From Eonycteris spelaea (Eukaryota; Chordata; Mammalia; Chiroptera; Pteropodidae), in the NCBI GenBank assembly GCA_003508835.1, contig PUFA01000072.1:1116001-1180000 (forward strand): a stretch of DNA of 64,000 nucleotides. The letters run 5' to 3'. This document shows positions 35,491 through 46,436 of this stretch, piece by piece. The first letter of the stretch is position 1; each line of letters begins with the position of its first letter. Below the pieces are notes generated by a model. It saw only the letters and a list, made by a program, of their open reading frames with translations, had not been told where the DNA came from and made no database searches. The position numbers and the translations under genes were made by a program.

Positions 35491-37207
35491 ATGGCATCCG
35501 GTTTCAACTCTCTCGCCTCAGGCAGATTTTATGATCCCTCTTTGCAGGTAACACAACTGAGCCCTGAGATGTCCACCACCCCCATCAGCCTCACCCAGCT
35601 TCGTTTCTACTGCCTAAGTCAGTTCTGGGAACTCGGGACCCACGAAACAGACATAATGACACCTAAAACAGAAAAAAAAGACCGGAGAGGGCTTCTCCAT
35701 CATAACCATGAAGGCGAAAGCCCTTTGCGGGGGTCTGGTGGGGGAGGCAGGCCTGGCCAATCCGATGATTCTCTGCCGGCAGAGGCTTCAGGGAAGCTGT
35801 TATTCAGAGCTATTAAGTTGTCCTTGGTAAAGCCAAGTCCTTCCCCGCTGAGGGCAGCCCCAAGCAGGGGGAACCCTGCTGCGGGGAGAAGTGCACTACC
35901 CCCCACCCCCAGGCCGGCTGCCTAGGGTCCCTGGCGGAGGCAGGAGGACAGAATTAGAGCCACTATGCAAAGCAGTGGGAGAGGAAGGGCTTCAGCTCAG
36001 TGGAGGCAGATGCCAAAACAAGCCAGTTCCCTCTGGCAGCCCAGAGACCGGGAGGGAACTGGTCCGGCCCAGCTTGGCCCTGGCTGGCTCCCAGTGGGCA
36101 TCACTGAGCTACGGACGGATTGACTTGAGACTTCAGGCCTGGGTGCCCTAGCTACCTGCCCCGCCTGGGGCTCGAGGGGGAAGCTGGTAAAAACTGATGC
36201 TGCTCTCACTGGTCCCCACATGCCGGCCTCTGCCCTCCAGTTAAATTGGCAGCTCCCTGAGGGTAGGGACTTCTCCCACCTGCAAGCAGAGCACGAGTGG
36301 CAGAGAGATGTTTGGGGGTCTCCCCAAGGTCAACAGGAAGTGGAGCCCAGCCTGGCGTTGCACACAGAGGTTCTTCGCACTTGAGCTCCCAGCTGTGAGC
36401 TGCTCCCAGTCCCTCCAGCAGCTGGGAGGTCGGGGCCCTAGCTTGTAGGGCCCTAGGGATCAGTTTGTGGTGACTTTGTAACCTTAGGGGGCTTCTGAAG
36501 CGAATGGGGTCACCTGACTAAGGCCTCCCAAAGTTCACCACCACAAAGCCTCCCTCTTTCAGAGTCTTACATGGGCTCTGGGTCAAACAACAAAGTAAGT
36601 TTCCGGGCCTGGGGCGGGGGCCAGGGAGTGAGGAGTGTGGTAGAGGCAGGGGAAGCCCTGCCCTCAGGCAGTTTCTAGTTTAACTGGAGAACAAGGCCAG
36701 CACCTGCAGCACTAGGCTGTAGCTAGGCCAGAGCTGCAGGGCCTGGGTCCGAATAGATAGGTATTAGACAAGGATCAGGTGCTTTGGGAGGGCTTCCCAG
36801 AGGTGGAGGGCCTTGAAGACAGTAGGATTGGGATGGGTGGAGGAGGGCATGCGCCTTCAAAGCTGAGACTCGTGCCCTACAGAGCAAGACTCAAGTGCTG
36901 CTTGTTAACTAAAGGGAATGCAAAGTGAATGCAGCCCCACCATGGAGAAGGGCCAGGCCGGTCAGCCTTTCTCCAGCCTCTCTGGGCCCAGCTAGGGTCG
37001 GAGCAGGGAAGAGATGACTACAGGTCCCAGCTAGACCTTCGGAGGAAAGTAGCAAGTAGCTCAGGAGACGTCCACGAGCCTCATGGCAGTTGTCCCCTCT
37101 CATGCCCCATGGGCCCACAGGTGCCCAAACATTTGTGCTCAGATACTCACATCCACCCCATACCCATAGATGTCACAAGCCAGGGTATGGTTTCTCAAGA
37201 CACATTA

Positions 37208-37213
37208 TTTATT
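37208..37213 (-). terminator. CD79B: CD79B poly(A) signal
   Basis: AATAAA on the minus strand lies about 480 bases past the CD79B stop, giving a 3' UTR of the usual order for this gene. Confidence 0.7.
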
Positions 37214-37689
37214 CCATGGGAGAATGGGCTCAAGGCTGGGAGCCCCCTGCGGTGGGAGAGGGTAGGAGAGAGTGGGAGAGGGATGAAGCTCTCCGTGGCC
37301 CATCTGTGGCCAAGGGGGGGGCCGGCCATGGCCCTTCTCAGGCTTCAGGAAGCCGGTCTGCGCTGAGTCCCTTTGTAGCTTCCAGACAAGTATCTGTGTT
37401 CCCCAACCTGAACGTGGGTGGGTCCCCACATAGCACCCCCAGAAGGCTGGGTCTAGCTTGTTCCCAGAGAACTCCCTGCTCCAAATCACTGCCCAGTGGC
37501 CCTTCCACTCCGGCCCCTTTGGCAAGGGCTGGGAACCAGTGGCTGGCAGAGCAGGCGGATCTGGTGGGCCAGTTTGGGAGGCCGACAGTGGGTCCATGGA
37601 AAGAGGGGTAGACTGGGAGCCAGGTGGCTCTGAAGCAGTCACTGAGGGCGCAGCAGGCTGTGCCCAGGGGCATGGGGAGGGCTGGCCTC

Positions 37690-40445
37690 TCACTCCTGGC
37701 CTGGGTGCTCACCCACTGACCACTTCACCTCCCCTGTCCGCAGAGTCACTATGTCCTCGTAGGTGGCTGTCTGGTCGATGTTCAGGCCCTGGAGACATGG
37801 AATAGAGCTCAGGCCTTGGCCACTCTCTGACCGCATTCAACCGACAATGCTCCTGACCACCCCCACGGGCCTCGGGGGGTGGGCTCCACCTTGCTCCTTA
37901 CCTCGTAGGTGTGATCTTCCTCCATTCCGGCCTTGTGGTCATCCTGGTGGGGCAAGAGGCGGAGAACAGAATGTCAGCTCCCCGCACCCCGTCCGCCACT
38001 CTGCCAGGCCCGGGAGGGCCAGGGAGATCAGCCTGGCTGAGGCACCAGGACTCAGGGGTCGGGGGTAAGGTGCACTCTGCAAGAACCGGCCTGGCCTGTG
38101 GCTGCCTCCCCGACCCCCGGAGGTCACCTTGTCCAGCAGCAGGAAGATGGGCACGATGATGAAGACGATGATGAGCAGGGTCTGGATCATGATGATGCCA
38201 TCTTTCAGCGTGTTTCGCCATTTCAGCTGCGCCAAGGTGCTGAACCCTGGGCGGGGTGCGACAGGGATGGTGAGGCGGGGGTGCTCCAGGGCCACCGCCG
38301 CCTGCACTATGTGGCCACCTCGCTGGTGCTAGGCTGACGTGGGGTGGGCTGTGGATGGCCCTGGGAATACCCAGTGGCCCCATCCACTCCCCGCCCATAC
38401 CCACCCATGACTCGAAGTTCGGTGCCACAGCCTTCCTTAAGGGAGCCTTCCAGGGTCTCCTGCTGGCAGAAGTAGATGCCATTGTCCTGAAACTGGATGT
38501 TCCGGATGATGAGGGTGGCGTTGGATTTGCTCTGGGTCTGCTCGATGTGTCCTTGCTCCAGGTGCAGCAGCTTGGGCTCCACGTCTGTAGCCTGCTTCCG
38601 GAGCCAGTTCACGTGGCCCAGAACATCCATGAAGCACATTATTGCCACCGTGGAACCCCGCTTCTTGGCCATGAAACGTGGGTGCTGCCAGATATCGGGA
38701 CAAGCGCTTCCTTCTGCAGGTGCCAAGGCCAGGATTAAAACCCCGCTCAGCGTCTTCCTGACTGCCACCCCACAACCATGGGCCCCCGCCCTGGGCGGCC
38801 CATACCTCAGCTCAGCCCCCTGGTCTGTCCTTGCTTCTCAGGGTGTGGGGCGACCAGGAGGCAGAGGTGTAGGAGAGCCAAGCCACGTGAGAGGCCACAG
38901 GCCACACCACCAGACCCTGCCCCTTCCTGACATTTGATTTTCCATTAGAAGAACCCTGGGACCTTTTGAATACTTTCCATCCCGTTAAAGAAGCCTGATC
39001 CAGGCCTCACCCCCACCCCCACCCGGGGCCATAGGACAACCTCTCACCTGGCCCAGTGACCCCACTTCTTTCTGTCCAGTGCTGCCTTGCACCAGTCTGA
39101 AATCCTCAGGGGCTCCCCACAAATCCTTAATCTGGCAATTAGGGGCCTCCACATGTCTCCCCTGCCCACGTTCCCTCCGTCACCTCCCTCTGCCCCCTGC
39201 ATGGACCTGCTCCATGTTTTATTCCTAAACCTTGGCATGCTCTCACCACCTACCTGCTGCAAGAAGCCTCCCCTCCCCTGCCTCACTGCTCCCAGTGAGC
39301 GCCCCCCTGGGAACCCCTGAGCCTGTGGGGCCCGTCAGAACCCCTAAGGTTTTGGGCTCCTTCTGGGGCTGGGCCTGACTGCCCAGTCCTCCGGGGGATT
39401 TTTCTTTGGTTCCCCCTCTGACCCAGGGTTTAGCCCAGTCTCTCAGTCGCTGGGACTGGAGCATTTGTGTCTAATGAGGATGACAACTGGCACGGTTGGG
39501 GTGGGGCAGGGGACCGAAGGGTGCCTCGGAGCCAGACCTTAGAGAAGAAGACCCTAAGGAGGCCTACGGTAAGGAGATCCAGGGGGACAAGGGACCAAGG
39601 GGCAGCCATAGGGAAAGTGACGGGCATTGGACACAGGCATTCTTACCCCCAAAAGGGGCAGGGCAGTTGCTGACCTTCAGAATTCGCGTTCTTTTTGGGG
39701 GGTTCCGACACCGTCTCACCTGCTGGTTGGGAGGAAGTAGGCAGGGCCAGGTCAGGACCTCTCCACTGAGCTGGCTGCCCCACCCCTGCACGCCCTCCCC
39801 ATTCCCAGGCCCACTTCCTCCACCCAGAGAGCAGCTTCAAGACCCCTCAGCCCTCCCCAGCCCTGCTCAGGGGCAGCAGAGGTGGGGTGGGGTCCCCAGA
39901 AGGTCCTCCTCCAGCTTCCCTTCTGCCTTGAGCAGGCATCTGGACGAGACAGGAGGGAAGTCACAGCTGGAGGGCTCTCCTGTCTTCCAGAGGGGACATG
40001 TATGTCCCAGAGTTGGACCGGGGGTAGCTTGTTCCCTGCCGACCCACCCCGCCTACCCACACAGTGCCCTTAGGGGCCTGAGGCTGAGCCACACTCTCTC
40101 CTCTCTTCCTCCCTGGCCTGGCCCTTTCACGGTCAGAATCACCAATCCCTCAGGCCTAGCTCAGCCTGACACTTCCAGGAGGGAGAGGGGCTGGGGCCTC
40201 AGACCCCCAAGCCCACCAGCATGGCGGACACAGGGCACAGACCCAGGCCCCAGGACAGTCAGAAGGAGACTGGAGGCGGCAAGTGTGAGGCAGGAGGAGG
40301 TTGGAGAGAGCAAGGGACAGAGCCAGAGGAAACAGAACGACAGAGGGTGAAACCAGCAGGCCTCTCACGGGGCTGTACCTGGAAGCAGCAGCAGCAACAC
40401 TACCAGACAGTCAGTGGGCACGGGAGACAGCGCCAGCCTGGCCAT
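37690..40445 (-). CDS. CD79B: CD79B, B-cell antigen receptor Ig-beta chain
   Basis: CD79B pairs with CD79A and membrane immunoglobulin and signals through its ITAM. Coding exons on the minus strand are 40445-40379, 39719-39675, 38713-38405, 38246-38128, 37943-37902 and 37788-37690. All are GT-AG, all frames are open, and the product is about 226 aa (human 229). Seen in order: signal peptide MARLALSPVP...LLLLLPG, a short variable N-terminus, one V-like Ig domain (SACPDIWQHPRF, TVAIMCF, DNGIYFC), a hinge, the transmembrane helix (IIMIQTLLIIVFIIVPIFLLL) and an acidic tail. The tail carries the ITAM with Tyr in DHTYEGL and TATYEDI, then TLRTGEVKWSVGEHPGQE. The ITAM is intact. The cysteine that follows YFCQQ in human and mouse (QQKC/KQKC) is absent: here the stretch reads YFCQQETLEG before EGCGTEL. 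This is the only gene here spanning all its exons without a frame break. Confidence 0.95.
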
Positions 40446-40569
40446 GGTCACCGCTCGGTCTCCGACCCCAAGCCTGTGATGACAACTGAAGCTCTTGGGG
40501 AAAACGTGTAACTGCCTGGGCTGTAGCCTGTCCCCTCCCCGCTTCTTCCCCACCAGGCCCCTTCCTGCC

Positions 40570-40577
40570 ATGCAAAT
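40570..40577 (+). promoter_or_regulatory. CD79B: Octamer motif in the CD79B promoter
   Basis: A perfect ATGCAAAT octamer, the OCT1/OCT2 site typical of B-cell promoters, lies 125 bases upstream of the CD79B start codon. The flank is GC-rich and has no obvious TATA box. The motif works in either orientation. Confidence 0.7.
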
Positions 40578-41304
40578 CGGGGCCCAGGGGAGGTACCAGC
40601 TCTCTGGGACCCTGGGGAAGGGCGGGCTCTCTCGTCAGCTGTGCCGCTAAGGCTCAAAGGTCAGCCCCGTTGGGCGCCACAGCTCAGGTCCAAGGTGGAC
40701 ACCCTTGGGAGGCAGGGTGAGGGCAGCTCGTGTTTTCTTCCACGCGCCCTCCCCCCGCGGACACCCGACGGCTCTCCAGCCTCCCATCCCGAAGGCTAGG
40801 TTCTCAGGCTGAAGACACATGGGTCATGAACCTGAGCGCGGTCCCTCTGCCCCAGAGCAGCCTGCACCCTGTAGGAAGAGAGCCCGAAGGAAGGATGGTG
40901 TGGGGGTGCTGGGGGCAGCTAGGGGCCCAGGCCAGGCGCCGGGCGGGCCCCGGAGCACGGCCTCTTGGCTGGAGCGCAGGCAGCCATGTTAGGGGTTGGA
41001 GAGTTAGCCTGTGGCATAAGGGAGCCACAGCGGTTTTTGAGCAAGAGCTGCCCAAGGGTGGCAGCCACTTGGATGAAGATTTGGTCCGGGGCTTGGTGGG
41101 GGCCTTGCCCCCCTCACTTGGTGGGAGAGTTTGCTGGGAGCTGCCGAAGGGGGTGGACTTAGGTGTAGACGGCTTAGAGAAAACCCTCCATTCAGCAATC
41201 AGGGAACTCCCGGGGCACTGAGGTGTCGTCCATAGCTCCAGGTGTCCGTGGGATGGGGACAGGAGGCTAGACTTGGGGAGCCTCCTGGTTCTGCAACTGA
41301 AAGG

Positions 41305-41314
41305 CTTTATCTCG
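41305..41314. repeat. Left target-site duplication of the 5S retrocopy
   Basis: ctttatctcg, identical to 41485-41494. Its last base may be shared with the first base of the 5S sequence. Confidence 0.75.
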
Positions 41315-41434
41315 TCTACGGCCATGCCACCCTGAACGTGCCCAATCCCGTCTGATCTCAGACGCTAAGCAGGGTCGGGTCTGGTTAGTACTTGGATGGG
41401 AGACCACCTGGGAAGACCAGGTGCTGTAGGCTTA
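41314..41434 (+). pseudogene. Retroposed 5S ribosomal RNA copy
   Basis: It is a full-length 121-base match to mammalian 5S rRNA, from gtctacggccat to gtgctgtaggctta, with no indels and about ten substitutions, mostly at CpG positions. The internal control regions remain recognisable: gctaagcagggtcg for box A and tggatgggagaccacctgg for box C. It is followed by an A-rich tail (about 41435-41484) and flanked by the direct repeat ctttatctcg. No T run terminator follows the gene. These are the hallmarks of L1-mediated insertion. A 5S-derived SINE family such as that described in fruit bats is an alternative reading. Confidence 0.9.
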
Positions 41435-41484
41435 AAACAAACAAACACAAACAAACAAGTTAAAAATAATAATAATAAAAAAGA

Positions 41485-41494
41485 CTTTATCTCG
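41485..41494. repeat. Right target-site duplication of the 5S retrocopy
   Basis: ctttatctcg directly follows the A-rich tail. Confidence 0.75.
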
Positions 41495-43249
41495 CCAGTC
41501 AGCAGAGTGATGGATGGAACTGTGGGGTCGGGAGCTTGTCTAAGCTCAACTCTGTGTCCAGCCGCTGGGGCAGACACGACGCTTGTCCCTTGTGGAGGGG
41601 GGGGGTGCCCTTGTGCAGTGCAACCCGCACAGCTGCACGGGGCAGGCTGGCACGCCTCAGCCTCAGCCCTGCGGCCGAGCCCACGCGGAGTCTCATGTTT
41701 CCCGACAGCCTCTTTTCTCTCTTTTGTCCCCTCTCTCTATTCTCCTGGCCCCCAGGAGGGGAAGAAAAATACCAAATCCTACGCGTCCTCTACCTGCCTC
41801 TCTCATTCTCCCTGCACCCTCCATTTTTCAAACAGCCTGTGCGGCTGGTGGGTCTGTTTGGGTTTAGGCAGCGAGGGGGACAGAGGTCAGGGTGCTGCCC
41901 CCTCGGCCCTGGGCAGAGGCCTTGTGCGGCACGGGGGTCGGGGGCGGGGGCGTCCCGAGGACCACGGCCGGGGGCAGCACCACGGAAGGCAGGCACAGGG
42001 ACGTTAAGGTCTTGTCCGGGGAGCAGCTTGTTCCCGCCAGCCCCAGATGTTCTGTTTCCAGATGTTCCGAGTGAAAAAAACATTTCCCTGAAAAGGTGTC
42101 AGATGTTCAGTTCACGGAACAAACAGCCTGAGGTTATAAACATCGCCTGAGGTCAGCTTGGGGACCCTAGGCCCCAGGTGCTGGTGAGGTGTTTGGAGAC
42201 CCTCCAGCAGAATGGGGGGGGGAAATCCAGGGGTTTCGTCCTTTAGCAAAGTCCCTCCTGGTGATTTAGGCCTTGGTTAGCTTGGGGCTCGTGTCCCCCA
42301 AAGTTGAGAGGATAATCGGGGGAGCTCGCGGCACACATGTGTCCGTGTGCACATGAATACTTGCGCAGGTGTGGCGCCCGGGCTATGTGGCACAAGGCCT
42401 GCTTAGGAGCTGATCCTGGGGCCCAGGTGACTACAGGGGGCGCGGGAGCTGGGGGGGGCAGTTGGCATCCTCCAAACGCAGACGTCCCCACACAGCCCCC
42501 TGGGGACAGGGACGCAGATGTGTCCTTTGGACTCATTCCCATTCATGCCAGGCAGGGATCTGCTTTCAGGAGGAGGTAGGGCCAGGGGAGGCCCCACTGC
42601 TTGCAGGGTTATTTGTCACAGTTGGGGCCGCGCTGTTCCCTCCCTGGTGACAACAGTTCCGAGCTCTGTCCCGGGTGTGTGACGCCTTTTCTTTCCCGGA
42701 ACATGAGGCCTCCTCAGCCCACTCCTGCCTTTGCCCCTGGCTGCCCTGGGCTGTTCACCCCAACATCGGCAGCCTCTACTCCACCTTTCTAGAAAGGCAG
42801 CATCAAAACAAGAGACGGGGGTGCAGGGAGAGGGGACAAGGGGCGAAGCCAGAGGGCAGGACCCCAGCAGCCCTGGGGAGGAAGGGAGAGGTAGGACCTC
42901 AGTTTGGAAAGAAGGGCTCAGAGCTCTGCCCCTCCCCCAATCCGCTCTTGCTGGCTCCGCTTGGTGCCTGGGCTCACCTCAGGTGGCGCTTATATCCCCC
43001 TGGATGTTTGTTCTGTTACTGGGAGGAGGCAGGTGTGAATCCTGGCCTTGCTGTGTACCAGCCAGAAAGTCTCCCCAAGTGGCCTGGTGGTCCTCAACGA
43101 GGGGTGGTCGTGCGCCACTCCAGGAGCATCTGGAAATGCACCAGGGCCAATTCAACCGTCACAAGGACCGATCGACGCCATTGCCTTTCACAGGCCAGGG
43201 GTGCTGGAGGGGCCCTCAGTGGGAGGGACAGTGCCTCCTGAAGCAGAGA

Positions 43250-43455
43250 TTTGCATGCCTCACCTGCCCAGTTCAGCAGCACCCATTCTTAACCTCTCAG
43301 AGACCAAATTTCCTCATTTATGAAATAGAAATCATGGTAATAGTATGGTCTTCATGGGGCCGTTGAGAGCCTTGAAGGAAATCCTTTACCTGTCGTGCTT
43401 GTTGAGGTACCTGGAACACAGTTCGTCCTCGAGAGAACGATAAGCGGCTTTGATA
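43250..43455 (+). mobile_element. MIR-like SINE
   Basis: cattcttaacctctcagagacc, then ttcctcatttatgaaatagaaatcatgg, then ggtacctggaacacagt follow the MIR order in a diverged copy. Confidence 0.5.
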
Positions 43456-43834
43456 ATTGGGAGCAGAGGGATGATTCAGCAATATTAGCCTACATTATCT
43501 ATGTTTCTTGGCACTTTGCCTTTTTTCTTCTGCCATTCAAGACTCAGAGGCAAGCGGGGCTTGGACACCCCGCAAGCTCTCCTGTCTTTGGGGCTGAAGA
43601 GGGTCTCACGGGTGGTTTGGAGAAACAAAGTGGGTGGGAGCCACAATCTGCGGGAGGGAGGTCAGCACCCTGGGGGTGCTCAGAGAACCCTGCACGGATG
43701 CTGCGTCCTTCACCTGATGCAAAGAGAGCAGCGGGTGGAGAGCGGTCTCGGGGACATGGCTGAGGGACGTCAAGGCAGTCTGTGGGTGCCCCCTACCTCC
43801 CATGGGAGCCAGGTGACCTCGGGACCCAGGAAAT

Positions 43835-43970
43835 CCTGAAAAAGACTAAGCATTTACTAGTTTAGAGCAATACAAACCATGGGAGCCGAAATCAAGATGT
43901 AGAGAACAAAATTATCTATAGAGTTATATTTTACACTAGACCATTGAACTCACTGCAAAACATTACTCTT
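43835..43970. promoter_or_regulatory. AT-rich block, candidate GH control-region element
   Basis: This roughly 130-bp AT-rich island (agcatttactagtttagagc, aaaattatctatagagttat) lies in otherwise GC-rich DNA, about 14 kb upstream of the GH1 transcription start. In human, Pit-1-dependent HSI/II sit about 14.5-15.5 kb upstream of GH1. It includes attatctat, close to the Pit-1 TTATCCAT half-site. Function is inferred from position and composition only. Confidence 0.3.
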
Positions 43971-44471
43971 TGTCACAGGCCCGTGGGACCCTGGGCTCTT
44001 TGGGATCAGGGGTCAGAGGCAGGATCCTGGAGAGAAGAGTATCTCTGAGGAGAGGGAGGGGCCACACCAGTGCCCCGCAGGAAACTCTGGGCCTCGGGCG
44101 GAGGAGGGCAGAGAAGTGAAGGGCTTCCAGAGGGGAGGGCTGTGAATGCAGGGTCCCAATACCTACTTCCTGCCATAGGTGAGGAGAAGAGATATGACTC
44201 CTACCTCGTCTGGCCTCTTGGACATCAACTAAGAGGCTGGAGTCCAAGCCGCCTTTTGGAGGGGCAGGAGAGAGCTGGACTGGGCCAGGGGAGAAAGTTG
44301 GGGTCCTCTTTATCCTGCCCTCCCCAAACCTCTTCAAGAGACCTCCCAGGTCTTCCCCACCAGCTCCAGTCCCCAACCCTTCTTGCTTCTTGCTGCCCTC
44401 ACCTCCCATTGACGCCCATTCTCGGAGGTGCAGAAGGAAGAAGCCCACACGTCAGAGGCACCAGGGGAAGA

Positions 44472-44477
44472 TTTATT
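44472..44477 (-). terminator. SCN4A: Candidate SCN4A poly(A) signal
   Basis: AATAAA on the minus strand lies about 1.96 kb beyond the SCN4A stop. The implied 3' UTR of about 2 kb agrees with the long 3' UTR known for this gene. Confidence 0.6.
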
Positions 44478-46436
44478 ATAAGAACTGTACAAAGGAGCCT
44501 GTCTGCTGGCCTGGCTTGGGCCTGTTCCTACCTGGACAAGGTGTGAGGGGTGTGGGTCTGCAGGTGGGGACGGGGCACAGGCAGGGGGAGGCGCGACAGT
44601 CTGTACACAGTCTGGTGGAGAATATCCAGTCCAAAGAGCTGGGGACCACGCCAGTCCGGGAGCGAGGAGGGAAAGGCAGTGGCAGGGTGCTGGTCAGGGA
44701 GGAGGCTGCGCCCCCCGTAGGATGAACCTTCTGAAGGAAGAGACACAATCGCTGCAGGAAGAGACAGAAGAAGTGGGGCCTCCTTCCACAGAGGACGAAG
44801 GCAGGAGACGGGGGGGGGGGGGGGGCAGGGCTGGGGCGATGGTGTGACGACGAGAACCAGTGCAGGCAGAAGGATGGACTCGGGGAGTGAGACGGAGGGC
44901 GGTGAGGACACCGGAGAGCAAGGCAGGCAGAAGGGAAGGCTCTGGCCTGTGGGCGCGCGCACACACACACACACGCACGCGCGCGCACACACACACCGCA
45001 CACACACACACACACACACACGGTGTTTTGGAGGTTTTGCTGCTTCCTGAGTTTTAATCAAATCGTTCACAAGAAACAAGAAGAAAAGAAGAGGAACTGA
45101 GGCCAACAGGGACTCAACCTACCACATGCTCACACTTGTACATACACTCACAGGATAGGCCTACACAGAAGACAAATGCACACAGCAGCCAGACACTACA
45201 GGCACACTGACACACAGTTTACACAAAAATATACCCATACACACGAGCATATGTGGGCATCGTGGGACACGGTGGGTTCCTTTACACACTCGAATGCACA
45301 CACAGCTATACACACAGGCGCACGCACGAGTGAATCAATCCAGTGACCCCGAGCAGGTCTCTCCTCCAAGCTCAGCCTGTGTCTGTTCCGGGGGCCAGTG
45401 GGCTGGCCCCGCCGTGCCCAGGTCAGCCGGGCTGGCATCAGTGCCATGTGGGCAGCAGGAAGTTGGAAGGCTGGGCCTGAGCCAGGTGGGCCACGTATAG
45501 CCAGAGTGAAGTCTCTGACATGGGCTCTACTGTAACATTCTTAGGATCCCTTCGAGGGCGGGGGAAAGGATGAGGAGGGAGGAAGGTGGGTGGCGGGGGG
45601 GACAAGAATTTTCTCCTGAGCACTGGGGTCCCTGACCCCACCCCAGGTCTGGGTGCTCAGGCCAAGAAGAGCCCCCAGTGCAGTGATACTCTGGTAGCCC
45701 CAACCTGTGCTACCCATCTGTGCTTCCTAGAAAAATGCAGTTCCCAAGGGGGATCCTGCCTTGTGCTCTCCCCCCAGGGGCCAGCCAGGGGAGCGGAGGC
45801 CCGGACAGGGCACGCACCAGGAAACGGCTTCAGGGGCCACAACCCCAGCCTGATGTGTCAGGATCCAGTGGCCGATCAGGCTTATGGAGCCGTTTTGGAT
45901 AGTGACAGTCAGTTCCCTTTCCCAGGGGACTCCTGAGCTGGCGGGTGAAGCTGTATCCGAGCTGGGGAGGGCTGGCAGGCCCTGGGGGGCAGGCGTCTGC
46001 TTTCGCTGAGGTTAAGACAACTTTGTCCAGGAGGGCCTGGAGGGCCCAAGCCACTTTCTGGGGAGAGGCCAGCAGCCATTAAGACTCTGGTGGCAGGAAA
46101 GCAGCCGGTCCCTCCATTGTAGGCCAGCTCCTCTCCACGTCAGGGGACAGAGATTCTGATGTTCTGATCGCACCTTTCCCCCGGCCAGGAAGAGGGGCAG
46201 CGGGGCCCACCAGGAGGTGAGAGCAGCTGGAAGGTGAAGTCGTGGAGGCAGGGGCCTCAGGCCCTGTGGGGAGCATCGGATTGTGATTCCCATTTTCCAT
46301 GGCTCGGAAAGGTAGGTGCTCCAGCCCGGGAGCCGGATCAGTGCCAGACTCAAAGCCCTGCTCCCTCAGCGAGTCGGCGGCTTCAGGGACGTGTCGGGGC
46401 TCTGCCAGGCTCAACTGGCCACCTTGCTGCCACCTA
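44478..46436 (-). other. SCN4A: Probable SCN4A 3' untranslated region
   Basis: This stretch between the SCN4A stop and the candidate poly(A) signal has no conserved frame. It contains a G run (about 44811-44826), an alternating CA/CG tract (about 44957-45021) and a CA-rich degenerate stretch to about 45.32 kb. Confidence 0.55.
44957..45021. repeat. (CA)n/(CG)n alternating purine-pyrimidine tract
   Basis: An almost unbroken alternation of gcgcgc and cacaca units over about 65 bases, with one ccgca interruption. Confidence 0.9.

Larger units (their letters stand above)
30000..37190. other. Intergenic DNA between GH1 and CD79B
   Basis: No gene is recognised in these roughly 7 kb. Identified content is a reversed MIR fragment (30.85-30.99 kb), a MIR/L2-like stretch (32.93-33.08 kb), an L2 3' end (33.72-33.97 kb), A-rich tracts near 34.19-34.22 kb and an L1 3' end (35.34-35.49 kb). 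The remainder is unique, moderately GC-rich sequence. The part near GH1 probably contains upstream pituitary control elements, but I see no further clear Pit-1 pair. Confidence 0.5.
40640..44460. other. Intergenic DNA between CD79B and SCN4A
   Basis: No protein gene is recognised. The stretch contains the retroposed 5S rRNA copy (41.31-41.43 kb), a MIR-like stretch near 43.25-43.45 kb and an AT-rich block (43.84-43.97 kb) embedded in GC-rich DNA. In human, GH locus control elements HSI/II occupy this interval between CD79B and SCN4A. Confidence 0.55.

Noticed and set aside
30040..37000. Second GH-like gene or relic between GH1 and CD79B
   Set aside because: No GH exon landmarks (YKEFER-like, [12 protein letters not shown] or SCAF-like ends) are seen on either strand.
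41314..41434. Functional 5S rRNA gene
   Set aside because: About ten substitutions, an A-rich tail, flanking direct repeats and no T run terminator mark it as a retrocopy.
44957..45321. CA-rich repeats as a CRISPR-like or satellite array
   Set aside because: There is no regular repeat-spacer spacing. It is a simple microsatellite with decay.
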